From Castor canadensis (lineage: Eukaryota; Chordata; Mammalia; Rodentia; Castoridae): 64,000 bases of DNA. The stretch's first letter is position 1. Each line of letters begins with the position of its first letter. This document shows positions 46,261 to 59,290 of the stretch, piece by piece. The translations under genes and the position numbers were made by a program. The notes below the pieces were generated by a model that saw nothing but the letters and a program-made list of their open reading frames with translations, was not told the DNA's origin and searched no databases. Location of the stretch: NCBI RefSeq assembly GCF_047511655.1, contig NC_133386.1, positions 125,917,866 to 125,981,865 on the forward strand. The letters are read 5' to 3'.

Positions 46261-47940
46261 TTTAATTGAAAAATAAAATTATATATTTTATAAATAGTAT
46301 GTACAACATGATGTTTTGAAATATGAATACCTATGTTTGGCTAAATTGAACTACTTAGCATTTGTATTACTTGTATTACTTATCAATTTTTGTAGAAAGA
46401 ACACTTAAAATTTACTTTCAGCAATTTTCAAGAATATAATACATTGTTCCTAAATCTAGTCACCATGTTTTACCATCTCAAACACATTACTCCTATCTAA
46501 CTGAAAATTTATCCTCTGATCAACACCTTTCTAGTCACTCTCCCATTCCCAGCCCCTGGTAACTACCATTCTACTTTCTACTTCTGTGAATTTGGCTTTT
46601 TTAGAATCCAACTATAAGTGAGATAATATGGCATTTGTCTTTCTGTGCCTGACTTATTTCACTTAATATATTATCTTCTAGGTTTTTGCATGTTATCTCA
46701 AATAACAAGATTTCCTTCTTTTTTATGTCTGAATAGTATTCCATTGTGCATGAATACTTAGGTTGCTAACATATTCTGAATACTGTAAATAATGTTACAG
46801 TGAAATGAGGATCCAAAATGGTGGTTAGGGTAGGGAATCAGAAATCCTAAGCTCCCTGACTCCAGAAACAACTTTAAGACATTGGTACTACACTTGGGTG
46901 ATTCCCATTGCTTCTAGCCAAAATAATAACTTGCAAACACATTAGGTGCACATAAAATTCAAGGACTGACCATTAAATCAGCTTTTAATTCCACCTAACA
47001 GCTGTGAAGATTCTGCAGGGCACAGCCAGCAAGGCATATCCTGCCCTGGGGAAAAAGCTCCCTGGTGTTTCTGTCTTTCTTTCTTTCTTTTTTTTTTCTT
47101 TCTTCCAATAAGCAGAAAACAGAACATCAATCAGAATCAAACTCTGCTACATCTTGGACCCCTAGCCCTTTGGAAGCCTCCCTATGCCACATCACAGGAA
47201 GAATAGGGAAAGGGGAGGAATCCTAAAACTCGAATGTGGTTAATGTGCTCACTGTAGAGGAGTGAATATAGTAATCTTAAACTGGCAGAGGCCACTATGG
47301 AAAGGGGACCACAAAGTAGTGAAGAGGTCTAGTAGAAATGAACTAGTGTGCATTGCAACACACAAGTGCATGGAAGCAGTGAGAGGAATCACTCTGTACA
47401 GCTATCTTGAGCTCAAACTAGCAAAAATGCTATGTCTTTCTTATTATCTCTTATGTTTTCTCTTCAACAAAATTGGAGAACAGAGAGCAGAACAGGTTCT
47501 GCCCAGAAGGGGTGGGGGATGGGGGAGGAGGCCCAAATGATGTATACACATGTAAGTAAATGTAAAAATGATAAAATAAAAAAGGAAAATAATGTTACAA
47601 TGAAAGTGGGAATATGGATATCTCTTTAACATTGTGATTAAAAGTCTTAAGGATATATATCCAGGGCAGTCTCTTCAATAAATGCTGTTGTAGTAATTGG
47701 ATATACCCATGATATTACAAGAAGGCAATTAAGCCCTATCTTATGGTACACACAAAAATAAAGTCCAAATGGATTAAAGACTCAATTGTAAACCTGAGTC
47801 TGTAAATAATACTTGAAGAAAAGATGGAAAAAAGCTCCATTGCCTACCTTTTGGTGAAAAGTTCTAGATTTGAACATAAAAGGATAGACAACAAAACAAT
47901 AAAACAGACAAGATTTCATTAAGCTAAAAAAAAATCTTTA
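46260..47940 (-). mobile_element. Ancient L1 3' end with 5' inversion, interrupted
   Basis: Read on the minus strand, ORF2 C-terminal wording (AATGGAATACTATTCAGACA, AGTGAAATAAGTCAGGCACA) and an L1M-type 3' UTR (GGTTACCAGGGGCTGGGAAT in consensus form) run from about 47664 down to 46260. A 0.78 kb element interrupts them at 46806-47586. From about 47665 to 47940 the sequence is plus-strand ORF2 (GGGCAGTCTCTTCAATAAAT, AAAGTCCAAATGGATTAAAG). This second orientation switch is consistent with an old twin-primed insertion. Confidence 0.65.
46806..47586 (+). mobile_element. Internally deleted L1: 5' UTR start joined to 3' UTR, 19-bp duplication
   Basis: The 5' edge (AGGATCCAAAATGGTGG, then TTAGGGTAGGGAATCAGAAA) matches the start of the L1 5' UTR at 1833 (minus). 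From about 47222 the text is L1 3' UTR (AATGTGCTCACTGTAGAGG, GCAAAAATGCTATGTCTTTC, AACAAAATTGGAGAACAGAG), ending in ATAAAATAAAAAAGG. ORF1 and ORF2 are absent. The flanks AAATAATGTTACAGTGAAA (46787-46805) and AAATAATGTTACAATGAAA (47587-47605) differ at one base. The whole 780-base unit was therefore probably inserted already lacking its body, for example after splicing of L1 RNA. Confidence 0.85.
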
Positions 47941-47944
47941 AATG

Positions 47945-50180
47945 CCAGAGAAAAGGAAAATAATGAAATCCAGCTTGGAATTATAAATTCAAAAATATTT
48001 TTTTCAGAACAAAGCAAATGAAACTAATACATTCTAGATTTTAAAAAAGTAGAAGAATTTGTTGCCAGTAGATTAGCACTCGAAGAAATGTTACAATTAT
48101 GCTAGGTAGAAACACTCATCTGTAGGAAAAGATGGTGAGCATTAGAAATATTAAAAATATATGTATATATAAAAGAACTTTTTTCAATTATATATAATTC
48201 ATACAAAAATTGACAGCTTATTATTGAGTTATGAAACAAATTCATAAATTACAAATGAATATAACAAAGGATGAGAAGGAGATTGTAAATAAATTTATGT
48301 TACACATGTTCTACATTTATGTAAATAGATGCAAAATTAATTTAAAGTGGACCATGAGAAGTTAAGGATCTATAGCATAATCTCTAGAAAGCACATATAA
48401 AACAACAATATCAGAAATGAATAAAAGGTTAATAGCTAAGTTAAAATGAAATTCTAAAAACTAAATATTGAAATAATTCAAAATAAGTTAGCAAAGTAGT
48501 AGTAGTGCACCAAAATTAATAGAATAGAAATAAATAGTAATAAGTAATTCAAACCATACCAAAAATTACACTGTGTGTCAATGGACTAAACATGCCAATA
48601 AAACAACAAACTTTGTCAGAGTGGATAAAAAAGGTAAGACCTAATCATATGCCATCTACAAGAAATACATTCTAAACATACAGATATAGGTTCACTGACC
48701 CTAACGGGAACAAGATATACACCTAAGCATATAGATACCTGTGTGTGGAAAGCAAGTGAAAGAACATGAATGTAAATAGAAGTTTAAGAAAGGTGGAGTA
48801 ACTATACTACTACCACGTAGAGTAGACTCTTGAAGTGTATTGTCAGAGAAGGAGAACTAATGTTGCAGTGATAAAATGCTGACCTCATCAGGAAGACATA
48901 ACTTTGGAAAAGTAGATGTTGCTTATGACAAAACTTTGAATTGCAGAAGCATTATCAGTATTAAAAAGAAACCTTGAGAAAGTCATATCATTCCTGTAAG
49001 ATATTAAAGCTCTGTCCTCAGCAGATGATAGGATATTTATATCAATAAAGCCAGTGTTCCATATACAAATCTAGACTGTATAATAGGCCATAAAATAAGT
49101 TTTAATATGTTTAAAAATATTAACACATTAGGTGCTGTAAATAACAACTCTCATTAGTAACAATGGGATATTCAGAAAACTTTAAATATTGTCAAATTGA
49201 ACCATGTTTTATAAATAATTAATGGATTAAAGTTGAAATCACAGAAAAATTGGAAAATATTTTGATAAATCAATTTATTATTCCATAATAATATGGTGTA
49301 TTGCTTTGTTTCTTTTTAGAGCTTTTGACTGTCTATTTCATTTGATATAGCTACACTTGTTCTTTTTAGTTTATATCTACATTGATTATCTTTTTCCGTT
49401 TCCATCCTACAAAGGTAGAAAACACATTTTCTCAAACTTACATGGAGTTTTCACCAACATAAACCACACTTTTTTTTCTTTTTTTTATGGTACCAGGGCT
49501 TGAACTTGATCTACTCTACCAGCCCTTTTTGTGTTAGGTGTTTTCAAGATAGGGTCTCATGAACTTTTTGCCTAGGCTGGCTTTGAACTGTGATTCTCCT
49601 GATCTTTGCCTCCTGAGTGGTTAGGATTACAGGTGTGAGCCACTGGTGCCCAGCATAAACCACACATTTTTACAGCAAAATACAATTATCAAATTTTAGA
49701 AATATATATGGTAAGCACATATTCATAGGTTAAAATAAATTTGAACTAGAAATAGATAATATAAAGATGAGAAAAAAACTCTATTTGTTGAAAATTAAAT
49801 ATGCTTATAATTAGCACTAAAGTCAAGGAATGAGTATCAAAAAATTTTAAGTAAAATTATAATGTACCTTATCAAAATTTGAGAACAGTAGCAATGATGT
49901 CCTATCTAGTTCTATCTAGTAAAAGAAAACAAAAAAAGAAAAAAGGAAAATCTCCCAGAAAGTCACAACAGTGCAAAAGAGGAAGTTCAAGTCTCTTCAT
50001 TTGTAGCTAACATTATTCATTATTGTCTACACAGAGAATTCCAAGTATTTGACAACAATATCATCTAGAACTAATTAAGCAAGGATAGTAAGATCAATAT
50101 ATGTTCCATATATAAATGTCATCTGCATCCCTATGTATCAGAAATTAACAATTATAATTTTAAAATGTCATTTAATAAAG
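47945..50180 (+). mobile_element. Ancient L1 fragments (ORF1/ORF2 wording)
   Basis: Scattered L1M-like text is visible: AAGAATTTGTTGCCAGTAGA and TAGCACTCGAAGAAATGTTA (late ORF1/intergenic type), GATAAAAAAGGTAAGACCTA and ATGCCATCTACAAGAAATAC (endonuclease region), AGGCCATAAAATAAGTTTTA, and near 50070 ACTAATTAAGCAAGGATAGT (reverse-transcriptase region). Frames are destroyed. A SINE lies at 49470-49653, and about 49280-49450 is unassigned. Confidence 0.6.
49470..49653 (-). mobile_element. Dimodular SINE with 12-bp duplication, head partly deleted
   Basis: Antisense T run, shortened ID/tRNA-like head (GGTACCAGGGCTTGAACTTG then CTACTCTACCAGCCC, with a deletion between), and one B1-like module (GATAGGGTCTCATGAACTTT, GGTTAGGATTACAGGTGTGA). 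CATAAACCACAC is exact at 49458-49469 and 49654-49665. Confidence 0.85.
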
Positions 50181-53100
50181 AGGTGAGGCAAGATGATGGG
50201 TTACGTGTATCTACCATTTTAACTCCACGAATGAAAAGAGTCAGGTAACACAGGAAAAACTATATTCTGAAGATAGAAAGAAAGGAAGAACCTTGAGAAT
50301 CATAAGAGGGTAGCTGAATGGCAGAAAACTGCAGAGAGAATGTTTTAATAGAAAAGTGGCAAACAGTTTCAAGTCCATTCTCAGAAGAGAAGCTGAAGAT
50401 GCCATTACAAAGTAAAACAAATGACCCTGGCAACGGACTTCCAAATCTGGAGCAAAATAAGTCCACACCTCCCACAAGTCTTAAATCCAGTGTGTGGACT
50501 TGTGAGTCAGTGACTGGGCTATTGTGGAAAATTAGTCTTGGTGAAGGAAGACATTTTGTTGCTCTCCTTATCCCACAGGGTGATAGCAAAGAACCATCTT
50601 GAGAGAAGACCGAATGTTTTGAGACTGAGGAACTCTGAGGGCCTGAAAATGAGAAACAATCATGGCTCAATGAGTTGTGGAATATCCCACAGTAGAGTCT
50701 GGGTGGGAGACAGCTATGAGAGTTGACCAAGGAGAAGAGGGTTTAACAAGGTCCTGCAGAAAAATTCAAACTGCAGGGAACTGTGCCTGCATTGTAGAGT
50801 ACTACAGTGGTCTGAGGTCTCACCCCCCCATGCCAGGAGTGAATCCTACCTTTGTTTCTAGGGAAGAAACAAAGCTGTGAGCCTATAGCTGGAAGGAAAG
50901 GAGATGACACAGTTTAGTATTTCACTTCTAGGGCCTGTCTCCTGGCTGCTTGTGTTAATTTTTGGGTAAGTCATACCACTACTTCCAAACTCACGAAAAC
51001 CAATTAATCACAAGTGGGTTAGATCTCCCCTCTTACCCATAGGGAGGTGAAGCATCAGGCAGGGCTCCTTGAACCTTGCCCTTTGGAACAAAATCCTGGG
51101 GTATTTTGCTGAGTCAGTACTGAGAGCCCATGTGCGGACCCTCTGAATCATGAAACTTCCATAGCCCCCTCTTCCATAAAGAGAGGAGAACTGCTAGATG
51201 GGGTCTGTAAAAATTGAGAACAATGGGCAGAGAAAATAGGTCCCTCAGCTCTCATGCAGGCAGTACAAAATTCAGTTCTTTGTTTTCTCCCCCCATTCTC
51301 TGAAACATTAGGGGGTCACACCAAAGATTAAGTGCTTGTTGTCTGTGGAGAAACAAACCAGAGTGTATGTAGGGAAAGTAAGAGCCTACCTAGCTCATAA
51401 GCAACAAAGCTCCCTACAAGGCAACAATGACTCTCAGTGCACATAGAAATGAAGCCTCTATAGAGAAAGCAGCCCATAAGCAGACAACTGACTCTTCTGT
51501 AAGAGACTCCAGCAATTTTACCTTATAAAGAGCAGTGCTAGGGATTAGGCTTGATTATTGATCCTTACCACCCAGACAAGAGGCGAATACAGAAAAGGTA
51601 AGAAAGAAATCAAATTATCTCTTTTCACAGACAACTTGATCCTATACCTAAAAGACCTGAAAAACTACCAAAAAACTCCTAGACACCATAAACAACTTCA
51701 GCAAAGTAGCAGAATACAAAATCAATTTATAAAAATCAGTAGTGTTTCTATACAGCAACAATGAACAGATTGAGAAAGAATATAGGAAAATAGTTACAGC
51801 ACAATAGCCACAAAAAAATACCTTGGAATAAACTTAACAAAGGATATAAATGACTTCTACAAGGAAAACTATAAACCATTGAAGAAAGAAATCAAAGAAG
51901 ACTGTAGAAAATGGAAAGATTTCCCATGCCCATGGATTGGTAGACTCAACATAGTGAAAATGGCTATACTACCACAAGCAATGTACATATTTAGTGCAAT
52001 TTCTGGCAAAATCCCAATGACATTCATCACAGAAATTGAAAAATCAACCCTAAAGTTCCTTTGGAAGCACAAGAGACTGTGAATAGTCAAGACAATACAG
52101 AGCAAAATGAACAACACTGGAGGTATCACAGTATCGCACTTCAAACTATACTACAGAGCCATAGCAATAAAAACAGCAAGATGATGGAACAAAAATGAAG
52201 ACCACAGGCATAGAATAGAAGACCCAGATAAGAATCCACACAGCTATGCCCATGTGATTTTTGACAAAGGCACCAAAAACAAATGACGGATAAAAGACAG
52301 CCTCTTCAACAAATGTTGAATCTTCTTCAACAAATGGGAAAACTGGATATCTCTTTGCAGAAAACTGAAACTAGATCCATGCTTGTCACCCTGTACAAGT
52401 ATCAACTCAGAATGGGTTAATGATGTTAATATCAAACCTGAAACCTTGAAGCTATTACAAGAGCAGGGAATGCACTGGAAGCAATAGGCACAGGCAAGGA
52501 CTTCCTCAGTAGAACTCATTTGGCTCAGTACCTAAGAGAAAGGATTGACAAATGGGACTAAATGAAATCAAAAAGCTTGTGTACAATGAGAGAAATGTTT
52601 TCTAAATTGAAGAGGCCACACACACAATGGGAGAAAATCTTTGCTTACCATCCCTGGCTATAAAATAAAATCAAAACTACATTAAGATTCTCTCTCTCTC
52701 CTATTAGAATGGCTGACATCAAGACACAACTAAAAAATGTTGGCAAGGGTGTGAGCAAAAAGGAACCCTCATACACTGCTGGTGGGAATGTAAGCTAGAA
52801 CAACCACTAGGGGAAACAGTATGGAGGCTCCATAGACCTGCCATATGATCCAGCAATACCACTCTTAGGGATATACCTGAAGGAATGTGAGTCAGCTTAC
52901 AACAGAGATACCTGCACACCCATGTTTATTGTAGGAGTATTCACAATGGCTAAGCTATGGAAACAGCCAAGATGCTCCACCATGGATGAATAGATGAAGA
53001 AAATGTGGTATTTATACACAATGAAATTTTGCTCAGGCACAAAGAGGAATGAAACTTTGTCATTTGCAAGTTAATAGTTAGAACTGAAGAACATCATCTT

Positions 53101-53795
53101 AAGTGAAGTTAGCCATACTCAGACCCCAAAAGGCACATGTGCTCTCTCATATGTGAAATATAAACCTAACACAAATGTAGCAATATTATGAAACACTGAT
53201 CACACTAAGGGGAGGTCATGCATTGGAGGGATAGGGTTAAAGAAGGGAACTAAGAATTTCAATATGCATGATACACTCTCTATACAAGAGTGAATACAGA
53301 AATCTTAAACCAGCTGAAACCACCATAATAAAGGGACTAAGTTAGAATGAAGATAATTAGAGGAGCTAAACCAGTTGGGAGTATAAAATGTATATGCAAA
53401 TAAGTACCACAAGGAAACTCCCTGTGTAGCTAGCTTTATCTCAAACTTGCAAAAATGTCATATTTTTCTTTCTTCTCTTCTGCAAAATCAGAAACAGGAG
53501 GGAGGAACAGGTCCTGTCCAGGTGGGAGGGTTGGTGCCAGTGGGAGGAAAAAGGTGGTGTAGGAGAGGGGAAGTGGCAAGGAAATGGGGGAAAGAATGAA
53601 TATGGTGCAAAAAAATATGTACACATTCATGTAAATGCAAAAAACAATACCTGTTGAAACTGCTCCATGAATTGGGGGAGATAATGATAAGGGGGAGCAG
53701 TGGAAGTGGCAAATTCAAGTATGATGTAGTTGATACATTGTAAATGCCACAATGTATCCCCACCCACCATAGCAACAAAGGGAAAAAACTGACAA
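50181..53795 (+). mobile_element. L1 with 5' UTR joined directly to mid ORF2, then 3' UTR
   Basis: The start GGCAAGATGATGGGTTACGT and the following 1.4 kb resemble an L1 5' UTR. At about 51570 the text passes straight into the reverse-transcriptase palm of ORF2 (LSLFTDNLILYLKDLKNYQ, in place of an F/YADD box). ORF1, the endonuclease and the RT fingers are missing. Late ORF2 follows with stops, ending near 53160, then a 3' UTR to about 53795. Whether the deletion came before or after insertion is not decided here. Confidence 0.7.
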
Positions 53796-53804
53796 AAATA
53801 CTAC

Positions 53805-56800
53805 ACATTTTTTTCTATAATAACAGTGAGTGTTAATGGTCTCAATTCTCCAATGAAAAGACATAGATTGGTGGGTTGGGTCAAAAAGCGAGAATCAACC
53901 ATTTGTTGTCTATAAGTAATGCATCTCACTGACAAAAACAAACAATGGTTTTAGGTGAAAGAATTGAAATACATTTCCTAAGTAAATGGACCCAGAAAAT
54001 ATATAGGACTAGGATCAGATATACTCTTATTTGATAAAACAGACTTCAAAACAAAATTACTCAAAAGAGACCAAGAAGGTCACTTAATATTTATACAAGG
54101 AAAAGTCCATTAGGAGGAGATAACAATTGTTAACATATATGCATCAAATGATGGAGTGCCCAATTTCATTAAATAAACACTCCTGAATTTACAAACACAG
54201 AGAGATCCCAACATAATATTAATGGGAAACCTCAGTGCCCCACTATTACCAATAGATAGGTCATACAGACAAAAACTCAACAAAGAAAGCTTAGAATTAA
54301 ATGACACTGAAGACTAAATGGACTTAATAGATATGTACAGATTATTTCATCTACCAGCTGCACATATTCTTCTCAGCAGTCCATAAAACTTTCTCCAAAC
54401 ACATCATATATTAGGACATAAAGGAAGTATTAACATATATAAGAAACTTGAAATAACTGTATCATCAGATCACAATGAATAAAACAAGAAATCAACAAGG
54501 AAGAAACTACAGAAGTTATTCAAGCACAAGAGATTGAACAATACATTATTGAATGACCAGTTGGTCACCAAAGAAAAGGGGGAAATAAAAAACCCTACAA
54601 CCTAATGAAAATGAAAATACAATTTTTAAGAACTTCTGGGATATAACAAAGGCAGTGCGAAGAGGAAAGTTTATAGCTCTGATTGGCCATGTCAAAAAAA
54701 ACAAGAGATCTCAAATAAACAGCTCAATGAAACACCTCAAGCTACCAAAATTGAAACAAGAGGATATAAGCCATTTAAATAGATTTATAACAAACAATGA
54801 GATTTAAGCAGTAATAGTCTCCCAAGAAAGTAAAGCCCAGAGCCTGATAGATTCACTGCCTACTTCTATCAGGCCTATAAAGAAGAATTAACAGCAATGC
54901 TCCTGAAAACTATTTCTTGAAATAGAAAGGGAAGGAATATTACTAAACTCATTCTATGGAGCCAATATTACCCTGATACCAAACTAGATAGGGACACACA
55001 CACATACACACACAACCCCACCCCCAGAAAATTATAGACCCATGTCTTTGGTTAATATAAATGCAAAAGTTCTCAATAAAATTTTTGCAAACTGAATTCA
55101 CCAACAAATTAAAAAGATCATATACCTTAATCAAATTTATTTCATTCTAGGAAGGTAGGGGCAGTTCAACATATGCAAATCAACAAATTTAATAAGCACA
55201 TAAACTGAATAAAGGACAAAAGTTGCATAATTATCCCAATAGATGAAAAAAAATCCTTGAAAAAACCAAAACTCCTTTCAAAATAAAAGCTCTGAAAAAA
55301 CTAGGAATAAAAGGAATGGACCACAACATAATAAAGACAATATATGTTTGTATATAGACAAAACTATAGTTGACATTACAGTGTATGGTTAAATACTTAA
55401 ATAATTTCCTGTGAAGTTAGGAACAAGACAAGGGTATCTACTTTCTTCACTCCAATTAAATACAGTACTGAAATTCCTAGCCAGAGAAACAAGACAAGAG
55501 AAAAAAAATAAAAGGGATTATACATGGAAGCAGAAAGCCAAATTATTCCTATTTATAAGACACAAGTCTAAGTTTAAAGACACTAAAGATTCTACCAAAA
55601 ACCTTCTATACCTGAAAAACACTTTCAGAAACATAGTAGGACATAAAACTAACATACAAAAATTTTTTGTACATCAACATTGAACAGTTGGATTAAGAAA
55701 TCAAAAAACCAATTCCACTTACAGTAGCCTTAAAAATACCTGGGAAAAAGTTCAATAATATTGTTTTTAAAAACCCTCTATAATATAAGCTATATAACCT
55801 TTAAGAAAGAAATTGAACAAGACAGCAGAATATGGAAAAATCTTATGTGTTCATGTGTTAAAAGAATTAATATTGTGAAAATGGTTATACTATCAAAAGC
55901 AATCTAGAGATACTATATAATCCTCACCAAAATTCCAATTCCGTTCTTCACAGAAATACAAAAATTAACCATAAAATTCATATGGAAAAATAAAAGACCC
56001 TGAATAGTAAAATCGATTCTGAGCAAAAAGAGCTACATTGTGGGCATCGCAAAACCAGACTTCAAATTATTCTATGGAGCCACAGTAACAAAAACAGCAT
56101 GATAACTGCACAATAACAGACATGAAGACTAATAGTTCGGAATAGAAGACCCACAAATAAATCCAGACATCTACAATCATCTCATTTTTAACAAAGGAGC
56201 CAAAACATATGTATGAGAAAAGACATCCTCTTCAAGAAACACTGTTAGGAAAATTGGTTATCTACATGCAGAGGACTAAAATTAGACACTTATCTCTTCC
56301 CTTGAACAAAACTCATTTCAAAATGGATCAAAGATCAAAATGTGTGATCTCCAACCCTGAAACTATTAGAGAAAGTCATAGGAAATCACTGGAAGATGGG
56401 CAATTGTTTTCTGACAAGGACTCTACTAGCCCATAAGAGCAAGAATAGACAAGTGGGATTGCATTGTATTAAAAAGTTTCTATACATTAAAGGAAATAAT
56501 TACTAGAGTACAGATACATACAACAAAATGGGAGAAAATCATTGCCAGCTATTCAAAAGATAAATAATTTTTATCCAGAATATTTAAAATGCCAAAATAC
56601 TCATCAAAAGAAAAAATAAATATATTAATAAATCAGCAAATGTACAGTTCTCCATAGAAGTATAAATGGCTAATAAATACATGAAGAACTGTTCAACAGT
56701 CTTAGCCATAAAGGAAATGCAAGTCAAAACTATGCTGAAATACTATCTCAAACCAGTCAAAATAGCAATCATCAAGAAAACAACAACAGAAAATGTTAGT

Positions 56801-57375
56801 GGGCGGCCCTCACACATTTGGTGGGAACGTAAATTAGTGCAGTCACGATGGAGGTTCATCAAAAAACTAAAAATAGTCCTATACTATGACCCTGCAATAT
56901 CACTCTTGGGCATATATCCATAGGAGTATAAATCAATATACAGGTGAGATACCTGCACACCTGTGTTTATAGAATCACTATTCACAATAACCAAGCTATT
57001 GAATCAGTCTAGGTGTCCAGAAACTAATAAATGAATGTGGTATATGAACACCATAGAGTATTATTCAGCCATAAAGAAGGATGAAATTATATCATTTTTT
57101 AGAAAAACAATTGGAACTGGAGATCACGTTAAGCAAGGTAAATCAAGCACTAATAGTTAAATATTGTAATTTTTTGCTCATATGTGGAATCTAAACATAA
57201 AGTGATGATGATGGTGATAATAATAATAATTAGATAGAATAATAAAACCATTGAAATTGTTCTAAGATGTGGGGTTGCGGGATGATTGACAAAAATGGAG
57301 GGGGTGAATTTAATTAAGCTATATTGTTAATGTCATAATGTATTCCCCTGTACAACTATTATATGCTTATAATAA
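53805..57375 (+). mobile_element. Decayed L1: endonuclease to 3' UTR
   Basis: Starts in the ORF2 endonuclease (VNGLNSPMKRHRLVGWVKK) and continues through IVNIYASNDGVPNFIK, the RT fingers (near 54840), palm wording with the YADD box lost (QKAKLFLFIRHKSKF, about 55530-55570), the C-terminal part (56666-56923: MANKYMKNCSTVLAIKEMQV, then AISLLGIYP) and a 3' UTR ending near 57375. Stops and shifts are frequent. The 5' third of the element is absent. Confidence 0.85.
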
Positions 57376-57394
57376 AAAATAATAATAAGACTTC

Positions 57395-57645
57395 AGTTTA
57401 AAAGGGACATTGTTGGAGGGATCAATGGGAGGGGTAGTGGGGATGAAGGGGATCAAAGTACATTTTGTATATTTGAAGACAACATAATGAAACTCACCAA
57501 ACACAGAAATGGAGAAAAAAGAGGGGATGGGTTTAAGGAGTATATCAGGGCAAACTCATTCAAAATATATTATACACATGTATGGCATATTACAATGAAA
57601 ATCCCTTCTACTATTAATGTATTCTAATACAAATAATAGAATATT
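57395..57645 (+). mobile_element. L1 3' UTR terminal fragment
   Basis: GGGATCAATGGGAGGGGTAG, ATAATGAAACTCACCAAACA, CATGTATGGCATATTACAAT and GAAAATCCCTTCTACTATTA form a second, separate 3' end directly after the previous L1. It matches the type at 12443-12600. Confidence 0.7.
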
Positions 57646-59290
57646 ATTGCATAATGGCACCAATAATCAAGCAAATTGTTTATATAACAATGTAACAAAT
57701 ATGTATAGGATCTTTAAAGGGAAACTATAGAACACTGATGAAAGAAGTCAGAGATCTAAATAAAAGAAAATGTTCCATATTCATACATCACAATAATCAA
57801 ACCTTTAAGATACCAGTTTTCAAAGTTGATCCATATATTTAACATAAACACAATTTTAATTCATCAAGTTACTTTGTAAATACTTTAAAAAGAAGGTTTT
57901 AAAACTCATATAGAAAGCATGAAACTTAGAATAGCCAATATAGTACTCGATAAATACCCAATTTCTACATTACAGTAATCACGACAACATACTATTGATG
58001 AAAAAAGTGTACACATAAATCAAAAAACAGAGAACCTACAAATAGATTCACATAAATATAGTGAACAACCTCATAATAAGAAAGAATGATAGCTTGATGG
58101 GGAAAATGATTTCTTAACAAATAACTTTGGAAAATTTACTATTTCATATAAAACAGTAAACCAAAGTACAGACTTACTTTTTATAAAAATTAAAAATAGA
58201 ACATAGACCTCTAATGGGTAAAATGTCAACATATGAAACAATAGAAACAAAAAAAAGTAGAAAGTCAATATGAAATTGGTTTGGTGATAAAATTCCAAAA
58301 GCACTATCCATGAGAGCAACTCTGAACAGAACATTTGTTATAATGGAAAACTTCCGCTCTCTGAGAGACACTGTTAAGAGAAGAGCAAGACGACACTGAA
58401 AATGGAAGAAAACATTTGTAAAACACATATTTGACAATGTACTTAAAAACAAAGCACACAAGAAACACAACATTAACAATAAAGGAACGAATCGTCCAAT
58501 TTCAAAATAAACCTAAGATTTGAATAGGCATCATGCCAAAGAAGAGTTACAAACATCAAATAAACATTTTCAAAAATTAAAAAAAGAGTTGTTAGGGAAA
58601 TAGAAGGCAGGAAATAATGAGATATACTATACACTTGCTAGAATGGCTGAAAATTTCTTAAAACTCTGAAAATGCCAATTACTAACAAGAATATGAAACA
58701 GTAGGACTTCTCATTCTTTGTTAACAAGAGCAGCCATTTTGGAAAACAATATGACAGTCTCCTACAAATCTATTCATAGTGTACTAGATGATCCAGCTGT
58801 CACAAATTCTTGTGTTCATTAAACTGATTTGTAAATACATTCACACAGAAATGTACAATCAGATGTTTCTAGTATCTTTATTTATAATTGAACATATAAA
58901 CAATTTCTGGTAGATCCACTCAGTGTAATGATGTTCAATAAAGGAAAGAGTCATCAAAGCTCACTGACTTGGATGGACCTTCAATCCATGTTGCTAAAAT
59001 GAAGAAAGAATGTCAGAAAAGGCTGCATGCTGCATGATCCAACTTTCATTATATCTTGGAACAGGCAAAAGAACAAAGAAGTAAACAAGTTGTTGCTATA
59101 ATATTATGGAGCAGAAGAAATGTTGACTAGGTGAAAGGTAGGGAATTTTTAATATGGTAATGATAGATACAAGATACTATGATTGTAAGAAAATCATAAA
59201 ATGTTCCTGACTGATTTGAGAACTATAATCTATGCCAAAAATTTAAAACTATTAGCATATATTAGGCAATCATAATATGGGATATAGAAT
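57646..59290 (+). mobile_element. Ancient L1 ORF2 fragments
   Basis: Weak ORF2 wording: TATAGAACACTGATGAAAGA, AGTCAGAGATCTAAATAAAA, CATATAGAAAGCATGAAACT, CCTACAAATAGATTCACATA, AGCCATTTTGGAAAACAATA and TGACTTGGATGGACCTTCAA near the C-terminal end. All frames are broken. The right edge is uncertain. Confidence 0.6.

Noticed and set aside
50260-50730. 156-codon minus-strand open frame
   Set aside because: Antisense to the L1 5' UTR-like region; no recognisable domain.
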